A DNA stretch of 64,000 bases. Source: Guillardia theta CCMP2712 (Eukaryota; Cryptophyceae; Pyrenomonadales; Geminigeraceae). The notes below the pieces were generated by a model. The model ran no database searches and was not told where the DNA came from. It saw only the letters and a program-made list of their open reading frames with translations. A program made the translations under genes and the position numbers. Position 1 is the stretch's first letter. Each line of letters begins with the position of its first letter. The DNA lies in assembly GCF_000315625.1 (NCBI RefSeq), contig NW_005434517.1, positions 58,785-122,784 of the forward strand, written 5' to 3'. Of the stretch, positions 33,611-46,081 are shown piece after piece.

Positions 33611-36600
33611 ATGTCGTCGCAAGGGAGGGAGGGGAAGGCGCCAGGCAGCATGCTGCTGCTGCTGCTGCTGTCCTGCTCCGCTCCTCCTGCTCCCTTCGTG
33701 ACCTCAGCATCTAGTGGACTGAGATTTGTCTCCTCCTCCTCCTCCCTTCATCTCCTTCCTGCAGTGTTGAAGCATACTGGTCGCATCACCCTAGAGCAAA
33801 CTTTGAGGCTGCGAGGAGGGGACAGCAACGATTGCAATGAGTTTGGCGGGTATCAAGTGCTGAACAATGAGATGAGAGAGAGCTTCGATACAGTGATGAA
33901 GCGAAGGTTCGTGTTCATGCAGTCATTTCTCATCCATGGAGGTGGGAGCACCTGACGGCGCATGCGCCTTCTGATGTACATGGCAGGAGTTTCTGGGCTC
34001 TTCGATTACGGACCGATAGGTTGCTCCATCAAGAACAACATCGTCGACGCATGGAGAAAGTTCTTTGTGAGCTCTACCTCTCTGTCAGACAAGTCCGTGA
34101 CTGTCGATGACGCGAAGGTGGTGAGCGATGGGATGCTCGAGGTCGCGTGTCCGTCAATCACCCCTCATCGAGTGCTGGAGGCGTCAGGGCATGTCAAGAG
34201 ATTCACAGACCTGATGGTTAGAGACGAGACGAGCGGAGAATGTGAGAGGCTGTTCGCATGCGACCCCATGTGAACGGGTTGCAGGTTTCCGAGCGGACAA
34301 GCTGATCGAAGAGTTCTGCGATGTGGACCTGATGAAAGATGCAAAGCATTCGAATGAAACCAGACGGTAGATGCCAGGTTGTGTTGAAACATCGAAGTTA
34401 ACGTGTCTTGGTTGGCAGTGAAATGATGATGAGTTTGAAAGCAAGAGCAGGCAGTATGACGATAGAGCAAGTTGAGGATGCGATATCAACTTTCAACATC
34501 ACATCACTCAGCACTGGAGCAAAGCTCTCAAAGGTGAATGTCCTTGCAACTTGCCTCTCTTCTTGACACATTCCAGCCGTTGCCTTTCAATCTCATGTTC
34601 AAGAGCACCATCGGACCCTCGTCTGGGTCGTCTGTCTTCCTTCGACCGGAAACCGCACAGGTTGTCCGATAAGTTGAAATGACTTCGTAATGTCAACGAT
34701 CAGTGAGCACGGAACTTGTTTCTATGTGACATGATGTTTTGGACACGTATGGTGTTGCAATGATAGTTCGTCACGACACGCGCTACCTTGAGCGTTGGAA
34801 ATCTTGTTTTGATTACTAATTCATTCTTCTCTACAGGGAATCTTCACCAACTTCAAGAGACTTCTTGAGTTCAACGGCGGAAAGCTACCGATGACTATTG
34901 CTCAGATCGGAAAATCATTTAGAAACGAGATTGCGCCGAAGCAAGGTCTCGAGAAGAGAGCTACCTTCGTCTCTTGATTTCGTGATCCAGGGCTGCTAAG
35001 ACAACGTGAGTTTGAAATGGCTGAGATCGAGCATTTCCTTGCCAACGGAGAAACCGGACATGTCGAGTTCTGCAAGGTGAGGGAGGCGGAGCACATAGAT
35101 GGAAGCTGACGGGTAAAGCAGATGGCAGACGTGGAGGTCTGTCTTTTCTCTAGGACGGCGCAGGAGAGAGGAGAAGCTGAGAGTTGGACTACACTCGGGC
35201 AAGCAGTGGAGGATGGAATCATCGTCAACCAGGCATTCTCCTCCTCTTCCTCTTCCTCTTCCTCTTCCTCTTCCTCTTCCTCTTCCTCCTCATGGCTCTT
35301 GCAGGCTCTGGCCTACTTCCTTGGTAAGACGCAAAAGTTTCTCCGGCAATGTGGAATCAAGGCCATTCGATTCCGGTATGAGCGACAGGGCGTTCTCTGT
35401 TGGTCGTGTTTCCGTTGCTTGTGCTTTTCTTTCTTCTCCCTTTCGCTTCATTTCATCTGATCTGTTGAAATCTTCTCTCCCCTCCTCCCGTCCCTTGGCT
35501 CCTGCCCCTCCCTTCCTGTCACTTCCTCCCATTCTCCTCCATTCTTCTCAACTCCCCTCCCGACCCCTTGCGTTCATTCCGTGACCGTCAGTACTTTCTC
35601 GCTTGTTTGACTCTTGACTTGCAACGGTTGTGGACCTGATCTATTGCGTGTCAAACATGACACCTGCAATCTCTTTGTTTTCTTGCTTGTCAAACTTGAC
35701 GACTCAAACCTCTACATTCACCTCATTACAGGCAGCACCGGGCAACAGAGATGGCGCATTACGCGCAAGACTGCTGGGACGCGGAGGTTCTCTGCTCCTA
35801 CGGCTGGGTGGAGGTAGTGGGGCATGCAGATCGAGCGTGTTTCGACCTCCAGATGCACTCGGAGGCGACGGACGTGCCGCTCGTGGCGTGGGAGCAGCAC
35901 CAGGAACCGCGCGAGAGACGAGTCGTGCAGGCCACGATTGACCGGTGCTGCAACCGCTGGAGGAGGAGACGGAGGAGGAGGAGGAGGAGGAGGAGGAGGA
36001 GGAGGAGGAGGTGGTGGTGGTCATGGTCATGGTAGTTGTGGTGGAGGAGGATGAGGAGGTGTTGGATGTGGAGGGATGTTGAAGGGGCGACAATGATAGA
36101 GTGAAAGAATAGGGGAAAGGAGGATGAGGAAAACAAAAGGAGAGCGAGTGTCTGACTGCGGTCTAGGGCTTTGATTGGCAAGGCGTTTCGAGCTCGCAGC
36201 AAGCTCGTGGTCGAGGCGCTTGAAAAGTTTGCAGAGAAGGAGGGGGAAGAGGCGCTTGCCTTTCAGAAGGGGAAGGAGGAAGGAGCACCAGAAGCGCTCA
36301 AGTTGCGAGTAGAAGAGGAGGAGCTCGAAATCCCAGCTGCATGCGTTTCCTTCAAAGAGACGATCGTTCGGTTTACCAGCTCATCCCCTCTTCTTTCATC
36401 CCTCCTCTCCTTTCCCCCCCCCCGTCTTCCTCCTCATCACTTCCCTTCAGCCCTTGTTGCTTGTCCCTGACGAGGCAGGCAGCGAGCATGGAGCCTTCTA
36501 TTATCCCCGGGTCGTCGAGCCTTCCTTTGGACTTGACCGTTTGTTCTACTGTATACCAGCAAACCTCCTTTCTCCTCTCACCTCCCTCCTCCCCTGCTTC

Positions 36601-37594
36601 CTGCTCCCTGCCCCCTGCTCCTTCCTCTGCTTTTCTTATCTGCGCCCCTTCTTCTCTCCTCCTCTCTTCCTCTTCTCCTCCTCTCCACTTCTTCTCTACT
36701 CCACTTCTTTTCCGTTTCCTCTTTCTCGCCATCTGCTAAGCAGTCTCGTCCTATCCTTGCTCTCCTCCTCTTTGCGCTCCTCCCATTCTTTATATCCAGG
36801 TGTACTGATCGTCGTTCCCTTTCCCTTCAGGCTCCCTTGAGCATGCGTTCTACGTGCGAGGCAACGATCATGAGGTCCTTCTGCTTCATCTCCTTCTGCT
36901 GCTGCTCCTGCTGCTGCTCCTGCCTGTCAGCTCCTGCTCCTTCCCTTGAACATCCTCGCAGAGAACGGTGCTGGGTCTTCCTGTCTCCATCGCTCCCTTC
37001 CAGTGTTGCATGCTGGGGCTCTCTTCCAACGATCAGCTCATGCCAATAGTGTACGAGATACACGAGGAGATGAGGAAAATGGTCATACCCTTCCTTCCTA
37101 CCTTCCTTCTTGCCTTCCTTCCTACCTTCCTTCTTGCCTTCCTTCCTTCCTGCCTTCTCCTACTTGCTTTTACCTCGTTCACTTTTGCAGGGCGTCAATT
37201 GCCGTCTTGATGACTCTGCTGCGAATATCGGCAAGCGATACGCTCGCATGGACGAGATTGGAGTTCCTTTTGCAGTGACGGTGATAGGAGGAGGAGGGGG
37301 AGGGAGTGGAGGAGGAGGAGGAGGGTCAACATGTGACATGGAGCAGGTCGACTTTCAGTCTTGTCAGGATGGAACTGTCACGGTGAGATGCTCGCTTCAT
37401 GCCCCACTCCTCTCCCCTCTTCTCCAGCCTCCTTCACTCACCATGAGCAACTTCAGCTACGGGAGCGCGACAGCATGGAGCAGGTCAGGGTGCCCAAGGA
37501 GGAGGTTCCACAGCTTGTCCGCTCGCTGTGTGAGGCTCGAGAGTCTCCCGATGTCAGCTGGGCGGCAGCTAAGGAGCGGTACCCTAGCGTTTAG
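33611..37594 (+). CDS. GARS: Glycyl-tRNA synthetase (eukaryotic alpha2 type)
   Basis: This ligates glycine to tRNA-Gly. Solved exons are 33611-33941, 33987-34241, 34285-34366, 34419-34533, 34577-34660, 34837-34945, 34991-35076, 35122-35232, 35305-35375 and from 35732; later exons lie at about 36167-36400, 36480-36555, 36840-37080 and 37190-37594. Signature stretches are [34 protein letters not shown] (class II motif 2), [32 protein letters not shown] (motif 3), the anticodon-binding-domain start VSIAPFQC and [14 protein letters not shown]. The N-terminus carries a poly-Leu hydrophobic stretch followed by [12 protein letters not shown] and a Ser/Arg-rich region, which looks like a targeting leader, so organellar or dual targeting is possible. 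Introns of 43-46 nt are the shortest seen here. The 35233-35304 segment would be a GC-AG intron or an in-frame poly-Ser insert. Confidence 0.92.
35950..36040. repeat. (GGA)n/(GGT)n microsatellite in the GlyRS gene
   Basis: A purine-rich triplet run that begins inside or just after an exon coding [10 protein letters not shown]. It would give poly-Arg if translated and most likely belongs to an intron ending at the acceptor near 36166. Confidence 0.75.
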
Positions 37595-37640
37595 AGGGCT
37601 CAGCTCAAGTTCAGCTGGGGTATATTACAAGTTTGCTCTC

Positions 37641-40600
37641 CTAATCTTTCTTGGAAGGGGCCAGGCGGCTCCTCTTGCTCGCTGCCTCCTCTACTGCCAG
37701 CTGGTCGGACGCGAGGAGGAAGTTAAGCTCCGTCTCCTGAGGCTCCAACCAGCGACCTAAGCTCGACTTTGATCCGCTGACCTTCCACACTTGAAACGCT
37801 TCCTCAGGAAGATAGAGCCACTCGTCCTGCCGCCCTCGTCAGCCGCTTGTTCCTCTCTTATCCTTCTACTCTCTTTCTTTTCCTCCTCTCTCTTGTTTCC
37901 TCATCATCGCATCGCGCATCTCTCCCAGCCTCCCTGTCCTCACCTCTTCCCCGTCGTTCCAGCGGACGCGGTGCATGACCTTGACCACGCCGTTCTTGCT
38001 TCTGCTGTCTCCCTTGGAGGGGCTCGCGGCCATGGGGAACGGAACCTTGTAGCCCATTACCTGCTCCAGGTTGAGACGGTCTGCACAAGAAGCGCTCGAG
38101 CAAGCAGCGGGAGGGAGGGAGGGAGGGGGGAAGGGAGGGGAGGAGAGGGGACGCTTGTACCACGCAGGCATGCCATGCATAGGCCTTGATGTCCTCCGTC
38201 CATACGCACACGCGGAGCTTCCGACCCTTTGACGAGCGCAGGCGGAGGTTGACGATGTTGCGGAGCAGGGAGGCGACACGATCGCCAAGGAGGAGGACGG
38301 CGAGGTTAACAGACGCGGCACTGGTGCGGGAGGCGAGCAGCTGCCATGCGCTCCTCTCCTCCTCCTTGGACCACAGAGCGATCCCCTGCCATGCTCCAGT
38401 CACGCCCGCCAGCAGAAGCATCTCCGACTGGGCGACATCACCTGGTCATCGCAGTCGTCCGAGCCCTCGTCATCGCAAGAGTACTCGATGGTCCCCTGCT
38501 GTCCCGTTACCTCCTCTCGCCTCTGCCTCCTCCTCTCGCTTCCTCTTCCTGTTTCCTTCCTCTCCTCTCCCTCCCACCTGTAGGATCCCGCGAGCAAACT
38601 CGAGGCCCTCAGGCCTTCGACCTCCCGCTGGCTCAGCAGCATCCGCACTGCGATGAGACGAGGAGGAGGAGGAGGAGGAGGAGGAGGAGGAGACGTCATG
38701 AAGGAAGCTCTCCATCACAACCATCGCCTGTGGAAGATTAGAGTGTTTGCCAGCTCATGAGAAAGAAAGCATACATCAGCGACGGCACGGAGACTCTTCG
38801 CTTGCTTCAGCTTCTTCGCCCAATCTTGTCTCCTCTTCTGCCAGCTTGAGACAGAGCTAGCCATCGCTGACAGCTCGTTGTCCTCCTCCTCGTCCTCCTT
38901 GTCTTCCTCCTCCGGGTTCGGCTCAGCCACGTAACTCCACCTGCACCAGGCCTCCAGGTTGAGCAGATTCTCTCTGGCCATCTTCACTCCATCGTCCTCA
39001 TCGCCAGGCCCCTGCCCCCTAATCAGTCCCTCCCTCCATCTCTCCTCCTCAGCCCCTCCCCTCTCTCCATCTCTCCTCACCTCGAACGCTGCTGCATTCG
39101 TGCTCAGCTGCTGCAGCTGCAGGAGACAGAGTGAGAGGGACGAGGAACTGAGGAGGGGCAGTACCACGTTCATGATTGGAGGAGAGGAGTCGGAAGACTT
39201 TGACAAGCGGTTGTAAGGAGCTCTGGCTGACACGTCTTTCACCTTAGTGGCTTTTGAGATCTGAGCAAAGTCCTGCGACTCATCAACATCAGCTCCATCA
39301 TCATCATCTTCTCCTCCTCCTCCTCCTTCATCCCCATCATCGTCTTCTCCCTTGTCATCATCATCTCATGACCCCTCACTTCATCATCGTTATCTCCACC
39401 ATCTCTTCTCCTCTTCACCTTCTGATAGCTCAGGAGGCTTCTCAGTCGCTTGAGCAGATTGTTCTCTTGCATCCCCCGCACGCTCAGCCAGCCCTGGTGG
39501 TGACGTCACACAATCTCAGCAGCGCCTGCAGCTCACCATGAGCGCGTCCAGCTCTTCCCCATAGGAGTAGCAGGTCCACCCTCCTCCCTTGGCCTCCCGC
39601 ACCAGCACAACATCCGCAACTCCTTCAAGCTGCCAGTACACTCGCTGCAGGCGATCTTGTCCCAGACACTGCAGCAAATGAGAAGGTGAGAACGAAGACG
39701 GGGAGGGGGAGGATAGGAGAGAAGAGGGGAAGAGGGGAGGATGGTTAACAGTAGGGAAGGAGAAGGGGACGGGAGAACGAAGATGAAGGATTCGGAGGAA
39801 AGAGAAGGAGTCTGTCGCACCTCCCCTCGCACTTTGACTCGGTCCATATCCCTGTTAAACTCCACGTCTCGCTTGCGCTTGCGGTCCTCCAGCATCTTCA
39901 TCTCGCTCTCTATCTCCGTCTCGCTCGGCAGTCGCTCGCTCCCGCTCCTCCGCGACAACCAAACTTCCTCTGCATCCCCACGTCAGTCTGAGGGAGCCAA
40001 CAAATCCTCCACCCTCTAACCTGCTCGAGCTCGAGACTGTGCCACCTTCTGGTCCGTCGCTCCAGGATCCCCTCCTCCTCCTCCTCCAGCTGCCTCTGCC
40101 GCCTTAGCCTTCTTGGAACCCTCGGGCTTGTCTCCCTGTGACTCGCTGCTCCCTCCCGTTGCCTTGGCGCTCTTCTTCTCCAGCGCTGACTGCAGGTCAA
40201 GCTTGCGCTTCTTGTCAAGAGTGTCTGACTCCATCCTGCAAGACTGTGTGAGGGGGACAGGGGCGGGAAGGAGGGAGAGGGAGAAGAAGGAGAGAGAGAG
40301 AAGAAGGAGCTCACCTTGACTTGCGGATCTGATGCTGCGTCTCGAGGTTGAACTCGAGGACCTTGTGCATGCCCGGCGACGAGCAGGCTTCGTCGCACAG
40401 GAAGCGAAGAAGCTTAACCTGGGCGGGAACACGTCATGTACATGAGGACTCATCATGCGGAAACCTTGAGATCGAGCGGAAGCAAGCTGGGCTCCTGCTC
40501 AAGCAGAAGCTTGGCGCAGTCGGAGTACCAGGGCTCCGAGGCCTCTTGAGAGTCGGACAGACTAACGAGCAAGACGCTGAGAAGCGCCGGCCAAGTGATG

Positions 40601-42110
40601 TTGTTCAACAAGGACCAGAGCTGGGGGTGAAGGGACGCCAGTAAGCGCGTGGACGAGCTCGCGAGTTCTTCACGTACCGGGTAAGAGCCGGAGCCATCTT
40701 CCTTAGAGGAGAGGCAGACGTGCTTGACCATGCGGATGTCGCTCGCGTCTCCACGTTTCCCCTCTCTCTCCTCCTTCACTTCTTCGCTCCCCCGTGCCTG
40801 ATCCATAGCGTCCAGTGCCGCGTTGGTTAGGCGCATGAAGACTTCATGCAGCTTCGAGTCCGTCCCCTCCTGCTCAGCACGGGCGTGACTTGCTGACCTC
40901 CCGCGGCTCTCGAGGGACCTGCAAGCTCTCGTACAGGAAGTCTGCGTCGATCTTCAGCCCGATCAGCTGCCGTCCGAACAAGCTCATGAAGCTAACGGCT
41001 GCAAGGACATCCTCGACCTGCTCCCTCACGTCAGCGTGAAGCTCAGCCCCCGCCAGTCCCGACTTGCTCCTCGCCGAAGAGCTGGCATGCGCGCGGCCGC
41101 GAGCCTGTCGGAGGCTTGATAAGCGTGTGGGGTTGGCCGGCTAGCTCGCCCTCCTCGATAAGAACCTGGAGGAAAATCAGCAGGCTAGGAATCAGAGGCT
41201 CTTGTACCTCAGCGTCCAGGATCGGTCGCTTTGCTTGCGCGTCTTTCTGCTTCTTCTGCTCTGTACGCTCGCGCTCTTTCTCTCTCTCTTCTTTCTTCTT
41301 TGCCTGTCAAGACCTTAACGCAGAGAAACTCTCACAAGGTCGGAACCTCCTCAGCTTTCTTGCGCAGCTGATCTTCTTTCCTCTGGTTCTCTCTCTCCTG
41401 AGCACAATCTTTGGTTGCTGATGAAACCCTGGCAAAACTCACCTTCTTCAGTCTTTCTCTTTCCTCCTTCTGCCTCTGCTTCAATTGCTGAAGCAGATAT
41501 CTTAGTGATTGTATCAGATAACCAACACTCTTACTTCTCTGCGAAGTTTTTCTTCCATCGCAGCTTGCTTTTTCTGCCATGCATCCTGTCCGTTGCTGGA
41601 CTTTTCTTTATTTCTCTTCTTCGGAATCACGGTCTTTGGGGCGCCTTTCTTGCCTTTGTCGCACGTGTGTGCACAGTGAGACCCATACGTGCAAGCTTTG
41701 CACTCCTTCCTGCCCGCCTCGTTCCCGTTGTCTGACTTCTCTGCCAGGTCTGCGTGTTTACCCTCGAGCTTCATCGCGCCCTTGTTCTGGTCTTCATCTT
41801 CGCAAGTCTTGACCCGCTGCTGACGCAAGTCAACAAGGAAAAGCAACACATTCGCTCGTCTCACGGCGAAGGCAGACGAGCTGCCGGAGTCCCTGAACAA
41901 CTCAATCAGGGCGAGCTCACAGACGTGTATAGTATAGCAGCAGTCGCACAGGCGTGTACGAGAAAAAAAGAAGATTCAAAACATAGTCAGGGGCTTCACC
42001 TTGAGGCAGCCAAATCTCGGAGCGCCATTTCCTTGAGAGCCTGCAGTCTGTCAACAGGCTTGCTGAGGTGGAAGTTGTGCCGATGCTGAAGCAGCTCATC
42101 GTCGCGGGTC
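37641..42110 (-). CDS. DDT/WHIM-domain chromatin protein (BAZ/ACF1-like)
   Basis: Exons on the minus strand read, in order: RDDELLQHRHNFHLSK (about 42060), a Cys-rich patch (ECKACTYGSHCAHTC, about 41690), a Lys/Glu coiled coil, a DDT-like helix bundle (VLAAVSFMSLFGRQLIGLKI, about 41000), WHIM1-like WSLLNNITWPALLSVLL (about 40600), WHIM2-like VKLLRFLCDEAC (about 40400), WSD/WHIM3-like CLGQDRLQRVYWQLEG (about 39650) and AWLSVRGMQENNLLKRL (about 39460), and a C-terminal segment MHRVRWNDGEE/DEWLYLPEEAF before TAG at 37641. The DDT-WHIM order is that of ISWI-partner proteins that act as nucleosome-spacing rulers. No PHD finger or bromodomain was found. The exon map is partial and the start is unresolved near 42.1-42.3 kb. 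Stop codons of this gene and GlyRS are 46 bases apart. Confidence 0.75.
38660..38692. repeat. (GGA)n / poly-Ser run
   Basis: A GGA triplet run, TCC on the coding minus strand, gives a Ser run in an exon of the DDT/WHIM protein. Confidence 0.8.
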
Positions 42111-42429
42111 AACTCACTCTTGAAGGTCCGTCCTTCTGCCCCCTCCCATCAGCGCTACTGCATGCTCACCGAAAGCTGTAAACACCTGCAAGCAGGCGAG
42201 TATCAAATGCTGACGAGTTTGTCGCCATGAGCAGCGAAGATGAAGCTGGAAAAAAATCACAAGTCGGTCAAAGGCAGGACCGACACGGCAAGCACAGCTC
42301 ATTACCAACGTCTCTCAGCTGATCGGACAACTTGTAAGAGCTGACCTCATTTTGTAACCGAACAGCGCCCAGCGGGTTTCTGTGAGCAAACATCACTTCC
42401 GCAGTTGCTGAAAGTGGCGGTAGAACAAG

Positions 42430-42545
42430 GGGAGGAGGTGGAGGAACTTAGAAGAAGGGGAAGAGGAGGTGGAGGAACTTAGAAGAAGGGGAAGAGGGGG
42501 TGGAGGAACTTAGAAGAAGGGGAAGAGGAGGTGGAGGAACTCACG
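42430..42545. repeat. 31-bp minisatellite
   Basis: Nearly four copies of a 31-base unit containing GGTGGAGGAACTTAGAAG, within an intron between minus-strand exons. Confidence 0.85.
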
Positions 42546-42559
42546 AGAACATGGTCATT

Positions 42560-43412
42560 GGGTTTATGCTCTTGTAGTAGTCAAACGGCAGGGAGGTCTT
42601 GGGGTCGCCTGGACCAGAGGAGGTAAGTCATGCAGCACAAACAACATCCATCGCCACCTCGCATGAAGAGGTTAGACGAGCTTGTCCTCTGCTAAGAGCC
42701 GTCAGACCTCAGCAGCCACACCGTTATGATTGCAGTCACCGGATCAAAGAATGTGTTGGAGTAGTAGTTCATAAGTCCGTTGGGGCACCCTTGATTCATC
42801 TCCATGTTCATGCTCTGGGTTACAGCTGTTCTGGCCCAGGGCTGGTCGTTGCCTCCTGACAGCCTCTCTGTCAAAGGATCTCAAGGAGAATCAGGCTCAC
42901 CATTGAGCATGGACGTGATGTGCATGCTCTTGTCGGGCTTGCTGCATGTGAAGGCGCCTTCTTTGCTGGGGTCAAGAGACGGAAGAGAATCTTGCGAACG
43001 TCCGACAGACATGTCCGAGCTCTTCATGCAACGCGATCGCTCAACCTTGAATCTGGTCTAGTGATAGTATACCGCTGCCGTCAAATATCCTTCATTACCA
43101 GCAGGATGTTGTTTCATCCTATCGCCTCTCGTTGCGAGCTCCAAAAGACATGGTGTGAAACATGTAATGAGCCGAAACCATCTGAAACAAAAATTCATTC
43201 ATGAAAAGTTGAACGTAGTGAGGAATGTATACAGAGAAGCTAACGTCTGCTCTTCAATTTCTTTCCTCCCTCCCTTCCTGTCAGCTTGTAGGGTTGCTCT
43301 AAGTAATATCGCTCCTGTAAACCCCACCTTCCGATTTTCCATTGAATGCCAACTGGCCTACCGTGACATATGAAAATCCATGCTGTGTGCATTGTTCCAT
43401 CAATCCTCGTTG

Positions 43413-43464
<52 letters not shown>

Positions 43465-44877
43465 ACTGACTGACTGACTGACTGACTGACTGACTGACTG
43501 CGTCCGATACATGCATTTCCTTTTCGTAGTTTCTAATTGATGCCCGAGACACAGCTAATAGAAGTTTGAAATCTTCTACAGCTCATGTCTTCAACATGTC
43601 TTCGATATGTTTTCATCTTGCTTTGGTCTCTTCCTTTGACTGGCTCACCACTCTTGCTCCCCATTCCCCCCTCCCCCTCTTTCGCCATCTTTTTTGTTTT
43701 TTTAAATTTTTTTAAACCACTACCCATTGCTGCTCTGTTGTGTACAACCACCACCCCACTACCCCACTACCCCACCGAATTACTAACATCTACCCCTACG
43801 ATCACTACCCACCTCAGGCTGGTCGGCGCCGCTAGTCACCCGGGCGGCCCCTCCAACTCCCTCCAGCACGGTCAAGATGCCAGTGGCGGCCCAGCGTTGA
43901 AAGAGTCTGGTACGAGAACTTCGGAAAACCGGTGGCATCACAAGTGTGATACTGAGAGAAACTTGACCATCATCATGATAAGAGAAAACCATCATCACGA
44001 TAAGAGAAACTTGACCGTACCATCCGATGATCATCATGACTCGATGATAAGAGAACTTCCGGAAACCATCATCATGATAAGAGAAACTTGACCATCATCA
44101 TGATAAGGGAAAACCATCATACCATGCCATCATCATGTCGGATGAAAGTCACAACTTGGCAATGAATTTCCAGTCACGGTCACCCGGTCCCGCACCCGGC
44201 GTCACCGCAAGTTGCCCGGCGCTCCGTACTGAGCAAGAGGCCGGGCGGTGCCGCCGAGTAGGCGGCCGCTGAGAGATGCCGGGTCACCGGGCAGGGAGCC
44301 GGGGCGGGCGCGCTTTGAGGCAGTGAGCAATTCGCACAGGCCCCTCGGAACGTGGACAGCAGTGACTCCGCCACCGATGGTTAGACATCGAAGAATCAAC
44401 CATGTCCGGACCAACTAGAGAGGAAGGGGGAAAAGGCGGGCTAGGGACCTAGACTCAGATTATTTCTCCGGGGTTCCGAAGTTGAAGCAAAGATGTTTTT
44501 AGCGAAAGCAATATGTCAAAATCAAGCGATGCAACGGTGCGAATCTAGAGGGGATTGCGATCGCAGAAAGCTCTCGGATGTTCATCCAACGAGTTCTGCA
44601 TCATGCCTTTGGACTCCCTTACATAGAATCAGGGGCCTCGCAGTTGTCGTAGCTGATTCCGGAGGTGGACTCGGTGTCAGGAGGGTTCCAGACCTGCAGT
44701 GACACATTATCGATCAGCGAACTGAGGAGTGAGTAGCAACGCTCTCACATCTCCTGCAGCTGAGTTGTCAGGCATGTCGAGGTATGGTCCCAGCGCCTTG
44801 AAGCCGTTGCCCTTGAAGAAGGAAACATCGGGATGAAGATAATAGAGCATGGGGGACTCTGCAGGGATGGCGAACAG
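42560..44877 (-). CDS. Unidentified minus-strand exons
   Basis: Protein-like exons with proper splice sites occur at 44749-44877 (LFAIPAESPMLYYLHPDVSF ...), 44623-44693 (VWNPPDTESTSGISYDNC ...), about 42900-43020 (SSDMSVGRSQDSLPSL ...), about 42700-42870 (MNQGCPNGLMNYYSNTFFDP ...) and about 42560-42610 (GDPKTSLPFDYYKSINP). They may be the 5' part of the DDT/WHIM gene or a separate gene; the joins through 42.1-42.4 kb are not convincing. I recognise no domain. Confidence 0.5.
43420..43500. repeat. (TGCC)n and (TGAC)n tetranucleotide repeats
   Basis: About eleven TGCC units pass directly into about nine TGAC units. This is a composite tetranucleotide microsatellite in non-coding DNA. Confidence 0.95.
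43950..44125. repeat. Imperfect tandem repeat with ATCATCATGATAAGAG core
   Basis: Six or so units of about 22-30 bases carrying ACCATCATCATGATAAGAGAAA with alternating ACTTGACC or AACC links. The unit drifts, so it is an older array than the microsatellites. Confidence 0.75.
44160..44330. repeat. GC-rich, palindrome-dense patch (copy D)
   Basis: A short island with CCGGGCGG, GCGGCCGC and GGGTCACCGGG words, similar to the longer islands, within the minus-strand unidentified gene region. Confidence 0.45.
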
Positions 44878-45013
44878 CTGAGAAACAAACGATCAGGATT
44901 GTGATAAAAAAATTATATGATGCCTCATCATCATAGAATGAAATCATCCATGAACGAAAAGGACGTACTGGGGCTTTTATAAATGCCCGTCTCAATACGG
45001 AGACATTCCTCAA

Positions 45014-45866
45014 TTTTCAATTTGTATGACACGATCAGCACATTCACATAGAACAAAATTCATTTCCCTGCCCGGTATTCTTGTCCAGGGTCGTTCATAT
45101 AGGAAGTCATAATTTTACCAAATGTCATGCCTGATCGTTGGTCTCTTCTATTCAAGATAACATTTTACACAACACTATGCTATTGTGTGTACTCTAAAAC
45201 ATAGAATACATTCGCGTTAAACAAATCATCAATTAATTGTATCTATTCAATTTGAAGCTGCCACATCATCAACACCTTTATACCTGCACAGGCAAGCATC
45301 TGACAATCATCATCATCGACCTCTGGGAGTCTTTTTTTAGTATCGACCGTTCCAATCAAAACACACGACATGCTCAATAAGTTATGCACACAGTTTATCA
45401 CATGAGAAACACACATCATAGTAAAAAGACACGTCACATGCACTTCATGTGATACATGCATAGTTTTGCTATCGCTCAAGCCGTGTCATGGCGCAGAGAT
45501 TCTTGCTGTGTCGCATCGTTTGCTTTCTGCTGCACTCACCATGATTCAGATGTCTCTTCGACAGCGCCTCGCACCCCACCCCCTCCTGCAAAACTACCCC
45601 CTCGCACAACCTTGCACCACCCTACCTGAAACGATCATCTTCCCATCCAGTGTACCCCCGAACGGGAACTACAAAGTACCGGTAAGATCCCAGGCCTCCC
45701 GTGATTGCACAGTACCTGAAGTTTTAGGCAATTCTTAGATCCGCGGCGGGCCGGGCTCGGCGGGCCGGCAGACCGGGAGAAGTCGAGGCAGGTTACTGAA
45801 CTTTGATAAGTAAAAGAAGTGGGGGTGAGAGGCGCATGATGATGCACGGAAAGAAAGATACCTGAC

Positions 45867-45951
<85 letters not shown>

Positions 45952-46081
45952 TTCCAGAGTGAAGACACCTGAGAGGATAAGATCAAAGTGAACCAGTAAA
46001 CGTTTAATACAGCAAAGAGCAGGAAGCAGCGAAGGTTGGACAGTGAGTTGAAGCTGGGGACAGCATCTACTAGTGAACAAG
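45014..46081. other. Intergenic region upstream of SepSecS
   Basis: AT-rich DNA at 45020-45470 with no ORF of note, a small GC-rich patch at 45735-45785, and the (CAGGAG)n repeat. It should hold the SepSecS promoter, and possibly the 5' end of the minus-strand gene to the left. Confidence 0.35.
45868..45956. repeat. (CAGGAG)n hexanucleotide repeat
   Basis: About fourteen CAGGAG/GAGCAG units in a row, some 125 bases upstream of the SepSecS start codon. Confidence 0.95.

Noticed and set aside
42690..42880. Slo/BK potassium-channel RCK domain match for the minus-strand exon
   Set aside because: Only a short weak resemblance around LMNYYSNTFFDP; neighbouring exons do not fit the channel, so no name was given.
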